Assembly (NCBI RefSeq): GCF_002884445.1
Contig: NZ_KZ614144.1
Location: 4,756,094 to 4,820,093 of the forward strand
Length of the DNA: 64,000 bases
From: Paenibacillus castaneae
GTDB taxonomy: Bacteria > Bacillota > Bacilli > Paenibacillales > Paenibacillaceae
Direction: 5' to 3'
Shown here: one piece after another, positions 46,398 to 53,299 of the stretch
Layout: every line of letters begins with the position of its first letter
Numbering within the stretch: the stretch's first letter is position 1
Notes under the pieces: model-generated
Databases searched by the model: none
Told to the model about the DNA's origin: nothing
What the model saw: the letters and a program-made list of their open reading frames with translations, nothing else
Position numbers and translations under genes: made by a program

Positions 46398-46621
46398 AAT
46401 GAAGATACGCTCCTTTTCGACAAAATTCGCAATTTGTCTTTTGTAATTTCCATTATACCTAAACTACTAGGACAAGTATACTATAAATAAAAATATTGGA
46501 ACTTAAGAACTAGTTTCTTGAATCTTATGACGAATGAATATACATGTAATCGGAGGTCGATTTTCCTTATCGCAAGGGCTTATTGTTTCATTCCGCTGAG
46601 CTGGACATTCTGAACAAATGA

Positions 46622-46647
46622 AAGCTCCTTCTATATAGAAGGAGCTT
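46622..46647 (-). terminator. Hairpin downstream of the HRDC-protein gene
   Basis: A perfect 26-base palindrome AAGCTCCTTCTATATAGAAGGAGCTT. The minus-strand T-run after it is weak (TTCATTTG), so termination is likely but not certain. The 220 bases to its left hold the cheX upstream region, with no gene. Confidence 0.6.
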
Positions 46648-46675
46648 CATCCGCACTACAAGGTGATTGGACTTT

Positions 46676-47668
46676 TTAAACCGCTTTAATCGCAAGGCTT
46701 CTTCGATATTGGAGCCGGATTAGCCGCAGCCGCTCATATAGCACATCGACTGGTTTGTCCAACTGCGATGATTCCACTGTGCCGTATACCTGCTGCAATA
46801 CCGGCTTCAAATACTTGTCTCCCACTAAGGACATTGTATCCCAGACAAGCTGCTTCTCGTCTTCCGGCACCTCTACCAGTTCCCTAGCAATAAGGGATTC
46901 GAAATCATATCCCTCCTGCTCAAGCTGCTCAATCCGATCCATAAGCTCGCGCCTTGAAAGCTCCAACTCGGACTGCAGCTGCTCCAGAGAGCCGCCTTGC
47001 TGCACCGTGTTCAAAATATGCTTTTTAGCTTGCTGGCGATCCATTTGGTTTTTATATTTAGTTTCCTTTTGCTTGAACAGCCACTGCGTGTAAGCAGCGG
47101 AATCAAGCTTCTCCGTTACCCATTGCAGCGGGAAATCTGTCGCTCTCGGCGCAGCTTCCGTAATAGCCAGCATCTCCGTTCCATAAGATGCATGCTTCGT
47201 ATTTCCCCAACCGGGTATTTGGGTCAGCTCATCGGATGTTTTCGGTACAAAAGTACTGATCATCCACAGCATCCGGTTCGTGGCGATTAGATAAGCAGAC
47301 CGCTTCTCCGAAATGGCTTTGGCACGACGCCATTCGCGCAGCGATTGAAACAACTCCTGGTCAGAATGCAGCTCTCCGTAGCATTGAAGCATTGATACAA
47401 AACTGCCAGCTGCTGTACGCCGCTCCTCCAGCATGCCATCAATAATGGGCGCATAGCCCTCCCCCATCTTTCTTGCGGCTCCATGCCGGAATGCAGTCAT
47501 CATCTCCTCCCAAGACGTCCCTTCGAACCACGTTTGCGGATTGCTGTCTTCCCCTTCCATCCAAAGCACTGCCCATTGGCCTTGGCGCTCACAAATAGAT
47601 AACTGCGCACTTTCGACTTGGTGATCTTGGCCCGCCCTCTCAAACGTGTTTAAAAATACGATTTGCAT
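46676..47668 (-). CDS. HRDC-domain protein with RecQ-like C-terminal helix-turn-helix
   Basis: A 330-residue protein. Residues about 1-90 form an unassigned domain. HRDC lies at about 105-175 (SLREWRRAKAISEKRSAYLI, then ELTQIPGWGNTKHASYG). A helical HTH_40-like region at about 210-260 (LNTVQQGGSLEQLQSELELS) follows. Both modules occur in RecQ C-termini, but no helicase domain is present here. A nucleic-acid-binding role is likely; the partner is unknown. GGAGG lies 11 bases before the ATG. A strong hairpin with U-run sits about 90 bases upstream of it. Confidence 0.8.
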   Translation of the reverse strand: MQIVFLNTFERAGQDHQVESAQLSICERQGQWAVLWMEGEDSNPQTWFEGTSWEEMMTAFRHGAARKMGEGYAPIIDGMLEERRTAAGSFVSMLQCYGELHSDQELFQSLREWRRAKAISEKRSAYLIATNRMLWMISTFVPKTSDELTQIPGWGNTKHASYGTEMLAITEAAPRATDFPLQWVTEKLDSAAYTQWLFKQKETKYKNQMDRQQAKKHILNTVQQGGSLEQLQSELELSRRELMDRIEQLEQEGYDFESLIARELVEVPEDEKQLVWDTMSLVGDKYLKPVLQQVYGTVESSQLDKPVDVLYERLRLIRLQYRRSLAIKAV

Positions 47669-47756
47669 ACTCTCTCAATCCTCCAATAGGTAGAAGTAGT
47701 CACGAATGAATTGAACGGCCAAGGAGCAGTCCGATAAAGGTCTAGATGCCGAAAAA

Positions 47757-47799
47757 CAAAAAAAAGCACCTCTTCTGCCCTAGGGCAGAAGAGGTGCTT
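47757..47799 (-). terminator. Hairpin with U-run in the leader of the HRDC gene
   Basis: A 17-bp perfect stem AAGCACCTCTTCTGCCC / GGGCAGAAGAGGTGCTT with a 2-base centre, followed on the minus strand by TTTTTTTGTTTTT. It lies upstream of the HRDC start rather than after a minus-strand gene, so it acts either as an attenuator or as a stop for antisense read-through. Confidence 0.8.
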
Positions 47800-47909
47800 C
47801 CTCAACGTTCAATGATTCGATTGCCTTCATGCTATCATAATGATTTCTTTATTACAAGCATTTTATTGTTGTATAATGAATGTATCTAATGAAGCGGAGG
47901 CTATCCAAC

Positions 47910-48206
47910 ATGTTGTTGCCTGATTTTGATTTTATGTCTGATACAACCGAACAAACGGTAACCAGATTCGTTACTTTTATTACGCCTGGCATGAAGCGAT
48001 TTGACCTCGCTGTTACTTCTACAAATCGTTTCTATGGAAAGAAACTCATTACCGATCTTCAGTCTGGAAAAACGGCGGTTATTGGTCCCGACGACTTGGA
48101 GGAAGAAGGCTATCTAGAGCATACATTCAAGCTCACCGAAGAGGAAGCAGCTGAGCTTGTACAGTTTTTATACTTTGTGGTAGGAGCGGTGCATTTTACC
48201 GATTAA
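47910..48206 (+). CDS. DUF3055-family protein
   Basis: A 98-residue soluble protein. The core MKRFDLAVTSTNRFYGKKL, DLQSGKTAVIGPDDLEEEGY and LTEEEAAELVQFLYFVVG matches the DUF3055 family of Bacillus and relatives, whose function is unknown. The ATG at 47910 has GGAGG 9 bases upstream; the in-frame ATG at 47880 has none. A TATAAT at about 47871-47876 is a reasonable -10. Followed by the 91-residue gene in the same direction. Confidence 0.85.
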   Translation: MLLPDFDFMSDTTEQTVTRFVTFITPGMKRFDLAVTSTNRFYGKKLITDLQSGKTAVIGPDDLEEEGYLEHTFKLTEEEAAELVQFLYFVVGAVHFTD

Positions 48207-48257
48207 TATGGGTACACTGAGTGGGTAGCCTATTACCCATTCAGGAGGAGCTTGCAC

Positions 48258-48533
48258 ATGGATCGATTTATTGAAGAAGATCGTCAGCCTTATACCGACG
48301 TTTCGACGGTGGAATCACAGCGCAATGACCTTATTCCGGAGGAATTTCCGGAAGGCCCTTATGGCTCCGATCTGCTGATGGAATCTCTGGGCAAGAGTAC
48401 GCCTTGGCGTATCGATCAACGATCGTCCAATCGGTTCGACTACGAGAACAGATCACTTCATGCCGGACTGAAACGAGACTATCCCGGTGAAGACGAATAC
48501 GGAAACGTTCCCGAAGTACAGGATGAACCGTGA
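48258..48533 (+). CDS. Small conserved acidic protein of unknown function
   Basis: A 91-residue acidic, probably poorly structured protein. The N-terminus MDRFIEEDRQPYTDVSTVES and EEFPEGPYGS recur in small 'cytosolic protein' entries of Bacillus relatives (memory of family, not checked). Proline and aromatic residues are scattered in a low-complexity tail. AGGAGG precedes the ATG. No function can be assigned. Confidence 0.65.
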   Translation: MDRFIEEDRQPYTDVSTVESQRNDLIPEEFPEGPYGSDLLMESLGKSTPWRIDQRSSNRFDYENRSLHAGLKRDYPGEDEYGNVPEVQDEP

Positions 48534-48608
48534 ACAAAGCGGCTGACCTTATACCATTCGGAAAAGCTTGTAATCAGCTGCTTAATTAAAAAATCAACAT
48601 AAAAGATT

Positions 48609-48658
48609 AAAGGGGTTGCTCCTTAAGTAGATAAGACTACTTGAGGAACAACCCTTTT
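48609..48658. terminator. Terminator between the 91-residue gene and the metallophosphoesterase
   Basis: Arms AAAGGGGTTGCTCCT (48609-48623) and AGGAACAACCCTTTT (48644-48658) with one to two mismatches; inner dyad AAGTAG-ATAAG-ACTACTT. Same inner sequence as the terminator at 26863-26912. It serves two convergent genes. Confidence 0.75.
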
Positions 48659-48669
48659 CCAGCTTCCAG

Positions 48670-49434
48670 TCACAGCTCATGGACTGTCATCTCGCTTCTC
48701 ACCATAAAGCGTGCATTTATACCCGCTTGCCCAATCCCCTTGGAAATATAGAAAGGACCATGCTTTCCTTGATGAAGTCCTTTATACATGCCTTTAGCTG
48801 TAATCGGGCCTTTGGGTTTAAACTTAAAAAAGTACGGTACATTCAACTGCTTGCCATGCAAATGGCCCGCCATTAAATACTGGTAGGGTCGCTCTATTCG
48901 AAGCAAAACGTTAGGATCATGTGTAATAATGACAATAGGCGCTCGATTATTAACATTTCTCAATGCGCGCGCAATCTTGCTATGTTTGGTACAATCATCG
49001 TCTATCCCGACCAGTTGGAATTCTGGCAAGGAAACAGACTCATTACGAAGGACATGAATGCCGTAAGCTTTAAATATATCGAGCAGCCTGCTTAGACGCG
49101 GCAGTTCATAATCATGGTTGCCTAGAACCGCATATATAGGAATTCCGCTATCCGCTATCATTTTTAAATAATAGGCTGTACGGGGGAGATAACGTTCTTT
49201 GTATGTATAATCGCCAGTCAAGAAAATATAATCCGGTTTATTCGCATCAATAACCTTCCGAATTCGCTTCGCGCTTATTCTCAGCATATCTGTGTGAAGA
49301 TCGCTGATTTGTAATACCCGCTTATGAATGCCGATGGGGTTGTTAATGCGTTCTATTTTTAACCACTGTGTTGGAAAAATAAATAATGCATACAAAAGAA
49401 TGATCGATCCTGTGATGAGAAGAATGACTTCCAT
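48670..49434 (-). CDS. Membrane-anchored metallophosphoesterase (YkuE/YaeI-like)
   Basis: A 254-residue protein. An N-terminal membrane anchor (ILLITGSIILLYALFIFP) is followed by the calcineurin-like metal sites: ISDLHTD, LTGDYTY, LGNHDYE, ITHDPN and AGHLHGKQ. Relatives hydrolyse phosphoesters in lipids or nucleotides; YaeI-type enzymes act on UDP-diacylglucosamine-like substrates. AAAGGAG lies 7 bases before the ATG. It follows the lasso exporter gene in the same direction, 63 bases on. A link to the lasso pathway is possible but nothing in the motifs requires it. Confidence 0.88.
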   Translation of the reverse strand: MEVILLITGSIILLYALFIFPTQWLKIERINNPIGIHKRVLQISDLHTDMLRISAKRIRKVIDANKPDYIFLTGDYTYKERYLPRTAYYLKMIADSGIPIYAVLGNHDYELPRLSRLLDIFKAYGIHVLRNESVSLPEFQLVGIDDDCTKHSKIARALRNVNNRAPIVIITHDPNVLLRIERPYQYLMAGHLHGKQLNVPYFFKFKPKGPITAKGMYKGLHQGKHGPFYISKGIGQAGINARFMVRSEMTVHEL

Positions 49435-49497
49435 ATATGTGCTCCTTTACATGCATGACGTGATGCCTTGTATCGTATAAGTATAGTAAAGAAGAGA

Positions 49498-51321
49498 TTA
49501 CAATGCTAGTTTGAGTTGATTTCCGAGTAAACTGCTGAATAAACCGCTTTTATCCTCCGAAAGCTTAGTAAAGCTGCCTGCTTGCACAATCGAGCCTTTA
49601 TCCAGCACAATAACCTGATCGGAATTTCGAATGGTTGTCAATCGATGAGCTATAATAATAACCGTCATTCTGCCCTTCAGCCTTTCAATTGCTTGTTGAA
49701 TTTTCGTTTCATTTACGGTATCTAAAGCGCTGGTCGCTTCATCCAGTATTAGAATCGTGGGCTTGCGCAAAATAGCCCTTGCCAATACAAGCCTTTGACG
49801 CTCTCCGCCAGATAATCGCACTCCTCGATCACCGATTACAGTATCAAGGCCCTGCGGCAGTTTTTGTACAAATTCAGCCGCGGAGGAGAACTCCATCGCT
49901 TCCCACATTCCATCCTCACTAGCATTCGGATCAATCATTAGTAAATTATCTCTTATACTCCCATGGAAAAGAAAGGGATCCTGTGGCACATAGCTGATTG
50001 ATTTTCTTAAGAACAATATATCCTGATCAGTTAGAACCTTATCATCAATGAGTACTTTTCCGAGCTCCGGCTTCATTAGTCCCATCATCAAGTCAACCAA
50101 TGTACTTTTTCCTGCTCCGGATTGTCCAACAATCGCTGTCATCCCATTAGCTGGAATTTGTAAATTGATGTCTTCGAGCGTGTAGTGGGGTTGCTCTTGG
50201 TCATATCGAAAATAAACATGCCGACACTCCAAAGATTTTTCTAACTTTAATTCTTCTGCGGACTCCATTTCATAAAGCATTACATTCGTCACTTCTTGCG
50301 CGCTTAAGCATTCTTCGTGTAGTTCCATTAACGATTTAAAGGCAGGCATAGAAGAGGAAATAAGCTCTAAATTGGATTGAATGCCTGTGACACGTGGCCA
50401 TAATCGAGCGAAAATGGCAATAATGAGCAGCAAATATCCTCCCTCTTGTTGAAACAACGTGACAGAGAAAAAAATAAATACAGCAATCATAAATGATGAC
50501 GTCAACTTATATATGAGTTGAGAATTACCTCTTACTCTACTATTATTATATCGCTCTTTCGCTTGTTTCCGAGTCCAATCTTGCATCCATCGATAACGCG
50601 ATGCCTCTAATGAATTGCTTTTGATATCTTTCATACCATTGAAATGATCGGTAATACCTGCCATATATCCTTGGTAAAGACTTATAGCTTCGCTCCCAAG
50701 ATATTGGGATTGTTTGATAAAGCGACGAGAGAGAAAAATAACTATCATCCCAAATCCAAGTATAAAAAGTGTCATCTTTGCTGAGATTACAAAAGCTATG
50801 CCAATTTGAATAATTGTGAAGGCAATTGAAGCAATAAATTGAAGCACTAGGTACGCTCCATTTGTAACGCGACCTAAATTTTCCGTTAGAGATGTTATTA
50901 AATCCGATTTTCTCCTCTTTACAAAGAAGCTCCAATGAGCCTGTAAAAAGCTACTATAAATTTCTAACCGTACACTATTAATAAAGCCCGTCAAAAGCTG
51001 CGTTTCACGAATGCCAAGTTTTCGACTAATCAGACTTTGAGCGATAACCAAAATTAAAAAGAGGGAAAGAACGATCATTAAGGCTGGTATCTTCGACATA
51101 TGCTGTAGAAACTCAACATAACCTGCGCCAGAAATTGGGGCGATTTGAATATCAAGAATTCCGATAACAGTCAGCAATGGGACCAATAATAGAATTCCAA
51201 TACCATCTAACAAACCGATGACCATCATACCGAACAAATTGAAATAAAGCGCTCTTCCCCCATAATTTTGAAGCTTTTTCGTGAAATAAATGATGTGATT
51301 CATAGACTCATCACTTTCCAT
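49498..51321 (-). CDS. lasD: Lasso-peptide ABC exporter (LasD-type)
   Basis: A 607-residue half-transporter with fused ATPase. Six membrane segments fill residues about 25-300. The ATPase has Walker A GQSGAGKST, signature LSGGERQRL and Walker B LILDEATSALD. There is no N-terminal C39 peptidase, so leader removal must be done elsewhere (protein B2 here). Role: export of and immunity to the lasso peptide. The ATG at 51321 has no clear ribosome site; ATG 51303, with weak GGAAAGTGATGAG before it, is an alternative. Last gene of the lasso operon, 6 bases after the B2 stop. Confidence 0.9.
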   Translation of the reverse strand: MESDESMNHIIYFTKKLQNYGGRALYFNLFGMMVIGLLDGIGILLLVPLLTVIGILDIQIAPISGAGYVEFLQHMSKIPALMIVLSLFLILVIAQSLISRKLGIRETQLLTGFINSVRLEIYSSFLQAHWSFFVKRRKSDLITSLTENLGRVTNGAYLVLQFIASIAFTIIQIGIAFVISAKMTLFILGFGMIVIFLSRRFIKQSQYLGSEAISLYQGYMAGITDHFNGMKDIKSNSLEASRYRWMQDWTRKQAKERYNNSRVRGNSQLIYKLTSSFMIAVFIFFSVTLFQQEGGYLLLIIAIFARLWPRVTGIQSNLELISSSMPAFKSLMELHEECLSAQEVTNVMLYEMESAEELKLEKSLECRHVYFRYDQEQPHYTLEDINLQIPANGMTAIVGQSGAGKSTLVDLMMGLMKPELGKVLIDDKVLTDQDILFLRKSISYVPQDPFLFHGSIRDNLLMIDPNASEDGMWEAMEFSSAAEFVQKLPQGLDTVIGDRGVRLSGGERQRLVLARAILRKPTILILDEATSALDTVNETKIQQAIERLKGRMTVIIIAHRLTTIRNSDQVIVLDKGSIVQAGSFTKLSEDKSGLFSSLLGNQLKLAL

Positions 51322-51327
51322 TCTTAT

Positions 51328-51783
51328 TCATTGAACATGCTTGGCAAACATGCCTGTTATGGTAAACCCATTCATCTCTTCAGCGCCAGTGATATACAAA
51401 GCACCGCTCCGTAGCCAGGCATGGGCAATTAATTTTCCAGAAGCGTCCTTTGCAGTACCTAAATATAATGTGCTGTCAATTTTGCGCTTTTCAAGCATTC
51501 TCATTGCTGCAATAGCTCTAACCAAGCATTTAGTCTCCCAAAACGTATTTCTATTCATCACATCAATTGCAATATAAATTCTCGACAAAATCTCGTGATC
51601 TTTCTGAATATGCGTAGAATCAGTTTCCTTCATGAATATGCCTAGTGTTGGGGCTATCTTATTAAAAGGAAAATAGAGGACCTGAAATCTTATCCATCCT
51701 AAATATAAAAGTGCTTCTATAAATAGTAATACAGTTTTGTAATCTAATGAGAGTAGCGCTTTGCATTTCCTTATAAATACCAT
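51328..51783 (-). CDS. lasB2: Lasso-peptide leader protease B2 (transglutaminase-like)
   Basis: A 151-residue cysteine protease of the transglutaminase-like lasso B2 family. The nucleophile Cys86 is in ETKCLVRAIAAMRML and His121 in IAHAWLRSG. After His121 no Asp is present up to the C-terminus; only Glu residues (TGAEE) could supply the third member of the triad. It cleaves the leader after Thr at position -2 in known systems. An N-terminal hydrophobic stretch (VLLFIEALLYLGWIRFQVLYF) is present as in other B2 proteins. Between B1 and D in one operon. Confidence 0.88.
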   Translation of the reverse strand: MVFIRKCKALLSLDYKTVLLFIEALLYLGWIRFQVLYFPFNKIAPTLGIFMKETDSTHIQKDHEILSRIYIAIDVMNRNTFWETKCLVRAIAAMRMLEKRKIDSTLYLGTAKDASGKLIAHAWLRSGALYITGAEEMNGFTITGMFAKHVQ

Positions 51784-51798
51784 AGCTAGATCCAGTCC

Positions 51799-52122
51799 TT
51801 ATACATGAATATGAATTAAGTTTTCTTCCGATAGATGCTGAAGGAATGGAAGTAATTGCTCTTCACAGATTAAGCGTTCAACATCGTAATGTTCGGTTAA
51901 CTTATCAATAAGATCTGTGATAACAATAGGACTCTGAAGGAAATCCCAAATTTGACTACCCATATTACCAAGATTATAATATTTCCCGTTTTTCACGCTT
52001 AAAATAACTTTTTCATTCCCCATATCGCTAACGATATTATCATCGTCTCGAAAAACACTTGCTCCTAACAGATGTGAAAAATCTTGTATTTCAGTTTGAT
52101 AGCTTTTCAACTTTTCTATCAT
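51799..52122 (-). CDS. lasB1: Lasso-peptide RiPP recognition element B1 (PqqD-like)
   Basis: A 107-residue PqqD-family protein. GNEKVILSVKNGKYYNLGNMGSQ contains the beta hairpin that binds the leader in this family, followed by three helices (IWDFLQSPIVITDLIDKL). It delivers the precursor to the B2 protease. In Firmicutes B1 and B2 are separate proteins, as here. Its stop is 15 bases before B2's start and it starts 3 bases after the kinase stop, so it is translationally linked. Confidence 0.9.
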   Translation of the reverse strand: MIEKLKSYQTEIQDFSHLLGASVFRDDDNIVSDMGNEKVILSVKNGKYYNLGNMGSQIWDFLQSPIVITDLIDKLTEHYDVERLICEEQLLPFLQHLSEENLIHIHV

Positions 52123-52125
52123 TAT

Positions 52126-53055
52126 TTATCCCTCCGTTTCAATCTTTTTTAATATCAGGTCGACCAATTGTGGAGCGGAAAACTCTTTTGTTGAGCGCTT
52201 CATTCTATAAATGGGTAATCTCTCTCCCAGCTTTGTAGAAAAGCCAAAGTGCCAATCTAAAAGCATCATTCTTGGTATCAGAAATTGTTTATAAGTATTC
52301 TGAAAAAGCAGCGGCAGACTCTCCAGCTTACCCACCCTTTGTATGCTTATCTCATCATTTTCAGACTTTTCCAATTCAAATATGCCAGCTAGCTTTATTG
52401 GATCATTACAATACCTATCCTCAATTGATACACAATACTTCGATTCGCGACCAAATATGGATCTCAAATCTTTGTTGTTGATACCAAAAGCATCCAAGCT
52501 TTGCTGCCAGAGTTTTTGCTGTGGGTAGGACGGAGTAACGATCGGCAACTCCTCAGACGGAGTGAAGGTTAGAGCTACAATATCATCGGTAACCAACTGA
52601 TAACCACGATTCGTGAATGCAGAAGCAAGCGTAGACTTACCGGCCCCAGATTCACCAACAATAGCATAAGCATTCCCATTAATCACGACTGCACTTCCGT
52701 GCAGCGGATATATTGACCTTTGCATAAGAACAACACCCATACAGGTACCAAGAATATACAATCGTATAAGATCTTCATCTGCGTTTGAATACGGCGAAAC
52801 AACGATTTTGTTACCACAACTAACTCGGAAAACTCCAGCATTAGGTATCTGGAATGTCACTGATTCGGAATTCACCTCAAGATCAATAGCTTCGACATTT
52901 AACCTTTGCATGAATTTTGAATCGATTACTACTTCGACATCAACATCAAATTGTTCTATATCACCTTTGATAACAACAAGCTCAGGTAATTGAATCTCAC
53001 TTGATATCTTTAAACCAAAAGCAATATAACCAACTCTAGTCATTGCACTCAGCAC
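52126..53055 (-). CDS. lasK: HPr-kinase-like lasso-peptide tailoring kinase
   Basis: A 309-residue kinase with an HPr kinase/PEP-carboxykinase-type nucleotide site. The P-loop is GESGAGKST at residues 134-142, followed by a second conserved acidic segment LVTDDIVALTF and preceded by the structural LHGSAVV. In paeninodin-type systems this kinase phosphorylates the C-terminal Ser of the precursor; the precursor here ends in Ser45. Start choice: GTG 53055 has GGAG 8 bases upstream; GTG 53064 and ATG 53043 are alternatives. It follows the precursor gene after a hairpin. Confidence 0.87.
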   Translation of the reverse strand: MLSAMTRVGYIAFGLKISSEIQLPELVVIKGDIEQFDVDVEVVIDSKFMQRLNVEAIDLEVNSESVTFQIPNAGVFRVSCGNKIVVSPYSNADEDLIRLYILGTCMGVVLMQRSIYPLHGSAVVINGNAYAIVGESGAGKSTLASAFTNRGYQLVTDDIVALTFTPSEELPIVTPSYPQQKLWQQSLDAFGINNKDLRSIFGRESKYCVSIEDRYCNDPIKLAGIFELEKSENDEISIQRVGKLESLPLLFQNTYKQFLIPRMMLLDWHFGFSTKLGERLPIYRMKRSTKEFSAPQLVDLILKKIETEG

Positions 53056-53088
53056 TTTATCCACTCCAGTAATTAATTATCTAATGAT

Positions 53089-53123
53089 GAAAGCCCATAT
53101 ACAACATCTGTATAGGGGCTTTC
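53089..53123 (-). terminator. Hairpin between lasA and lasK
   Basis: Arms GAAAGCCCATATAC and GTATAGGGGCTTTC pair over 13 of 14 positions around a 7-base loop. No U-run follows on the minus strand, so it is better seen as a partial terminator or an mRNA 3'-end stabiliser that raises precursor dose over the downstream enzymes. Confidence 0.65.
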
Positions 53124-53146
53124 AATTAAAGATTTAAACTTTTAAA

Positions 53147-53284
53147 CTAACTCCAAGTAAGTAGATCTCTATCAGTTCCACTAGGGAATGTTTGATCCGT
53201 ATGTTTACCATTTTTCGGATCTAATTCTGTCATATTTACTTGAAGCACTTCCAACTCGGGTTTTATCCATTGCTTTAAAGACAT
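53147..53284 (-). CDS. lasA: Lasso-peptide precursor A
   Basis: A 45-residue precursor. The leader (residues 1-20) has WIKPELEVLQVNMTE, matching the Firmicutes pattern aromatic-xx-P-x-L-xx-L-xxxx-T with Thr19 at the canonical -2 position. The predicted core is residues 21-45: ring segment LDPKNGKHTD, then tail QTFPSGTDRDLLTWS. The C-terminal Ser45 suits the adjacent kinase. Oddity: no Asp/Glu at core 7-9; the first acidic candidate is Asp30 (core 10). Cleavage one residue later would give Asp22-Asp30, a 9-residue ring. AAGGGGGTGAT upstream of the ATG is a very strong ribosome site. Lies 15 bases after lasC. Confidence 0.88.
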   Translation of the reverse strand: MSLKQWIKPELEVLQVNMTELDPKNGKHTDQTFPSGTDRDLLTWS

Positions 53285-53299
53285 ATATATCACCCCCTT

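Noticed and set aside
48670..49434. Metallophosphoesterase as a lasso-tailoring enzyme (phosphate removal)
   Set aside because: It is adjacent to lasD and the idea is tempting, but the protein has an N-terminal membrane anchor and generic motifs shared with YkuE/YaeI enzymes; nothing specific supports the role.
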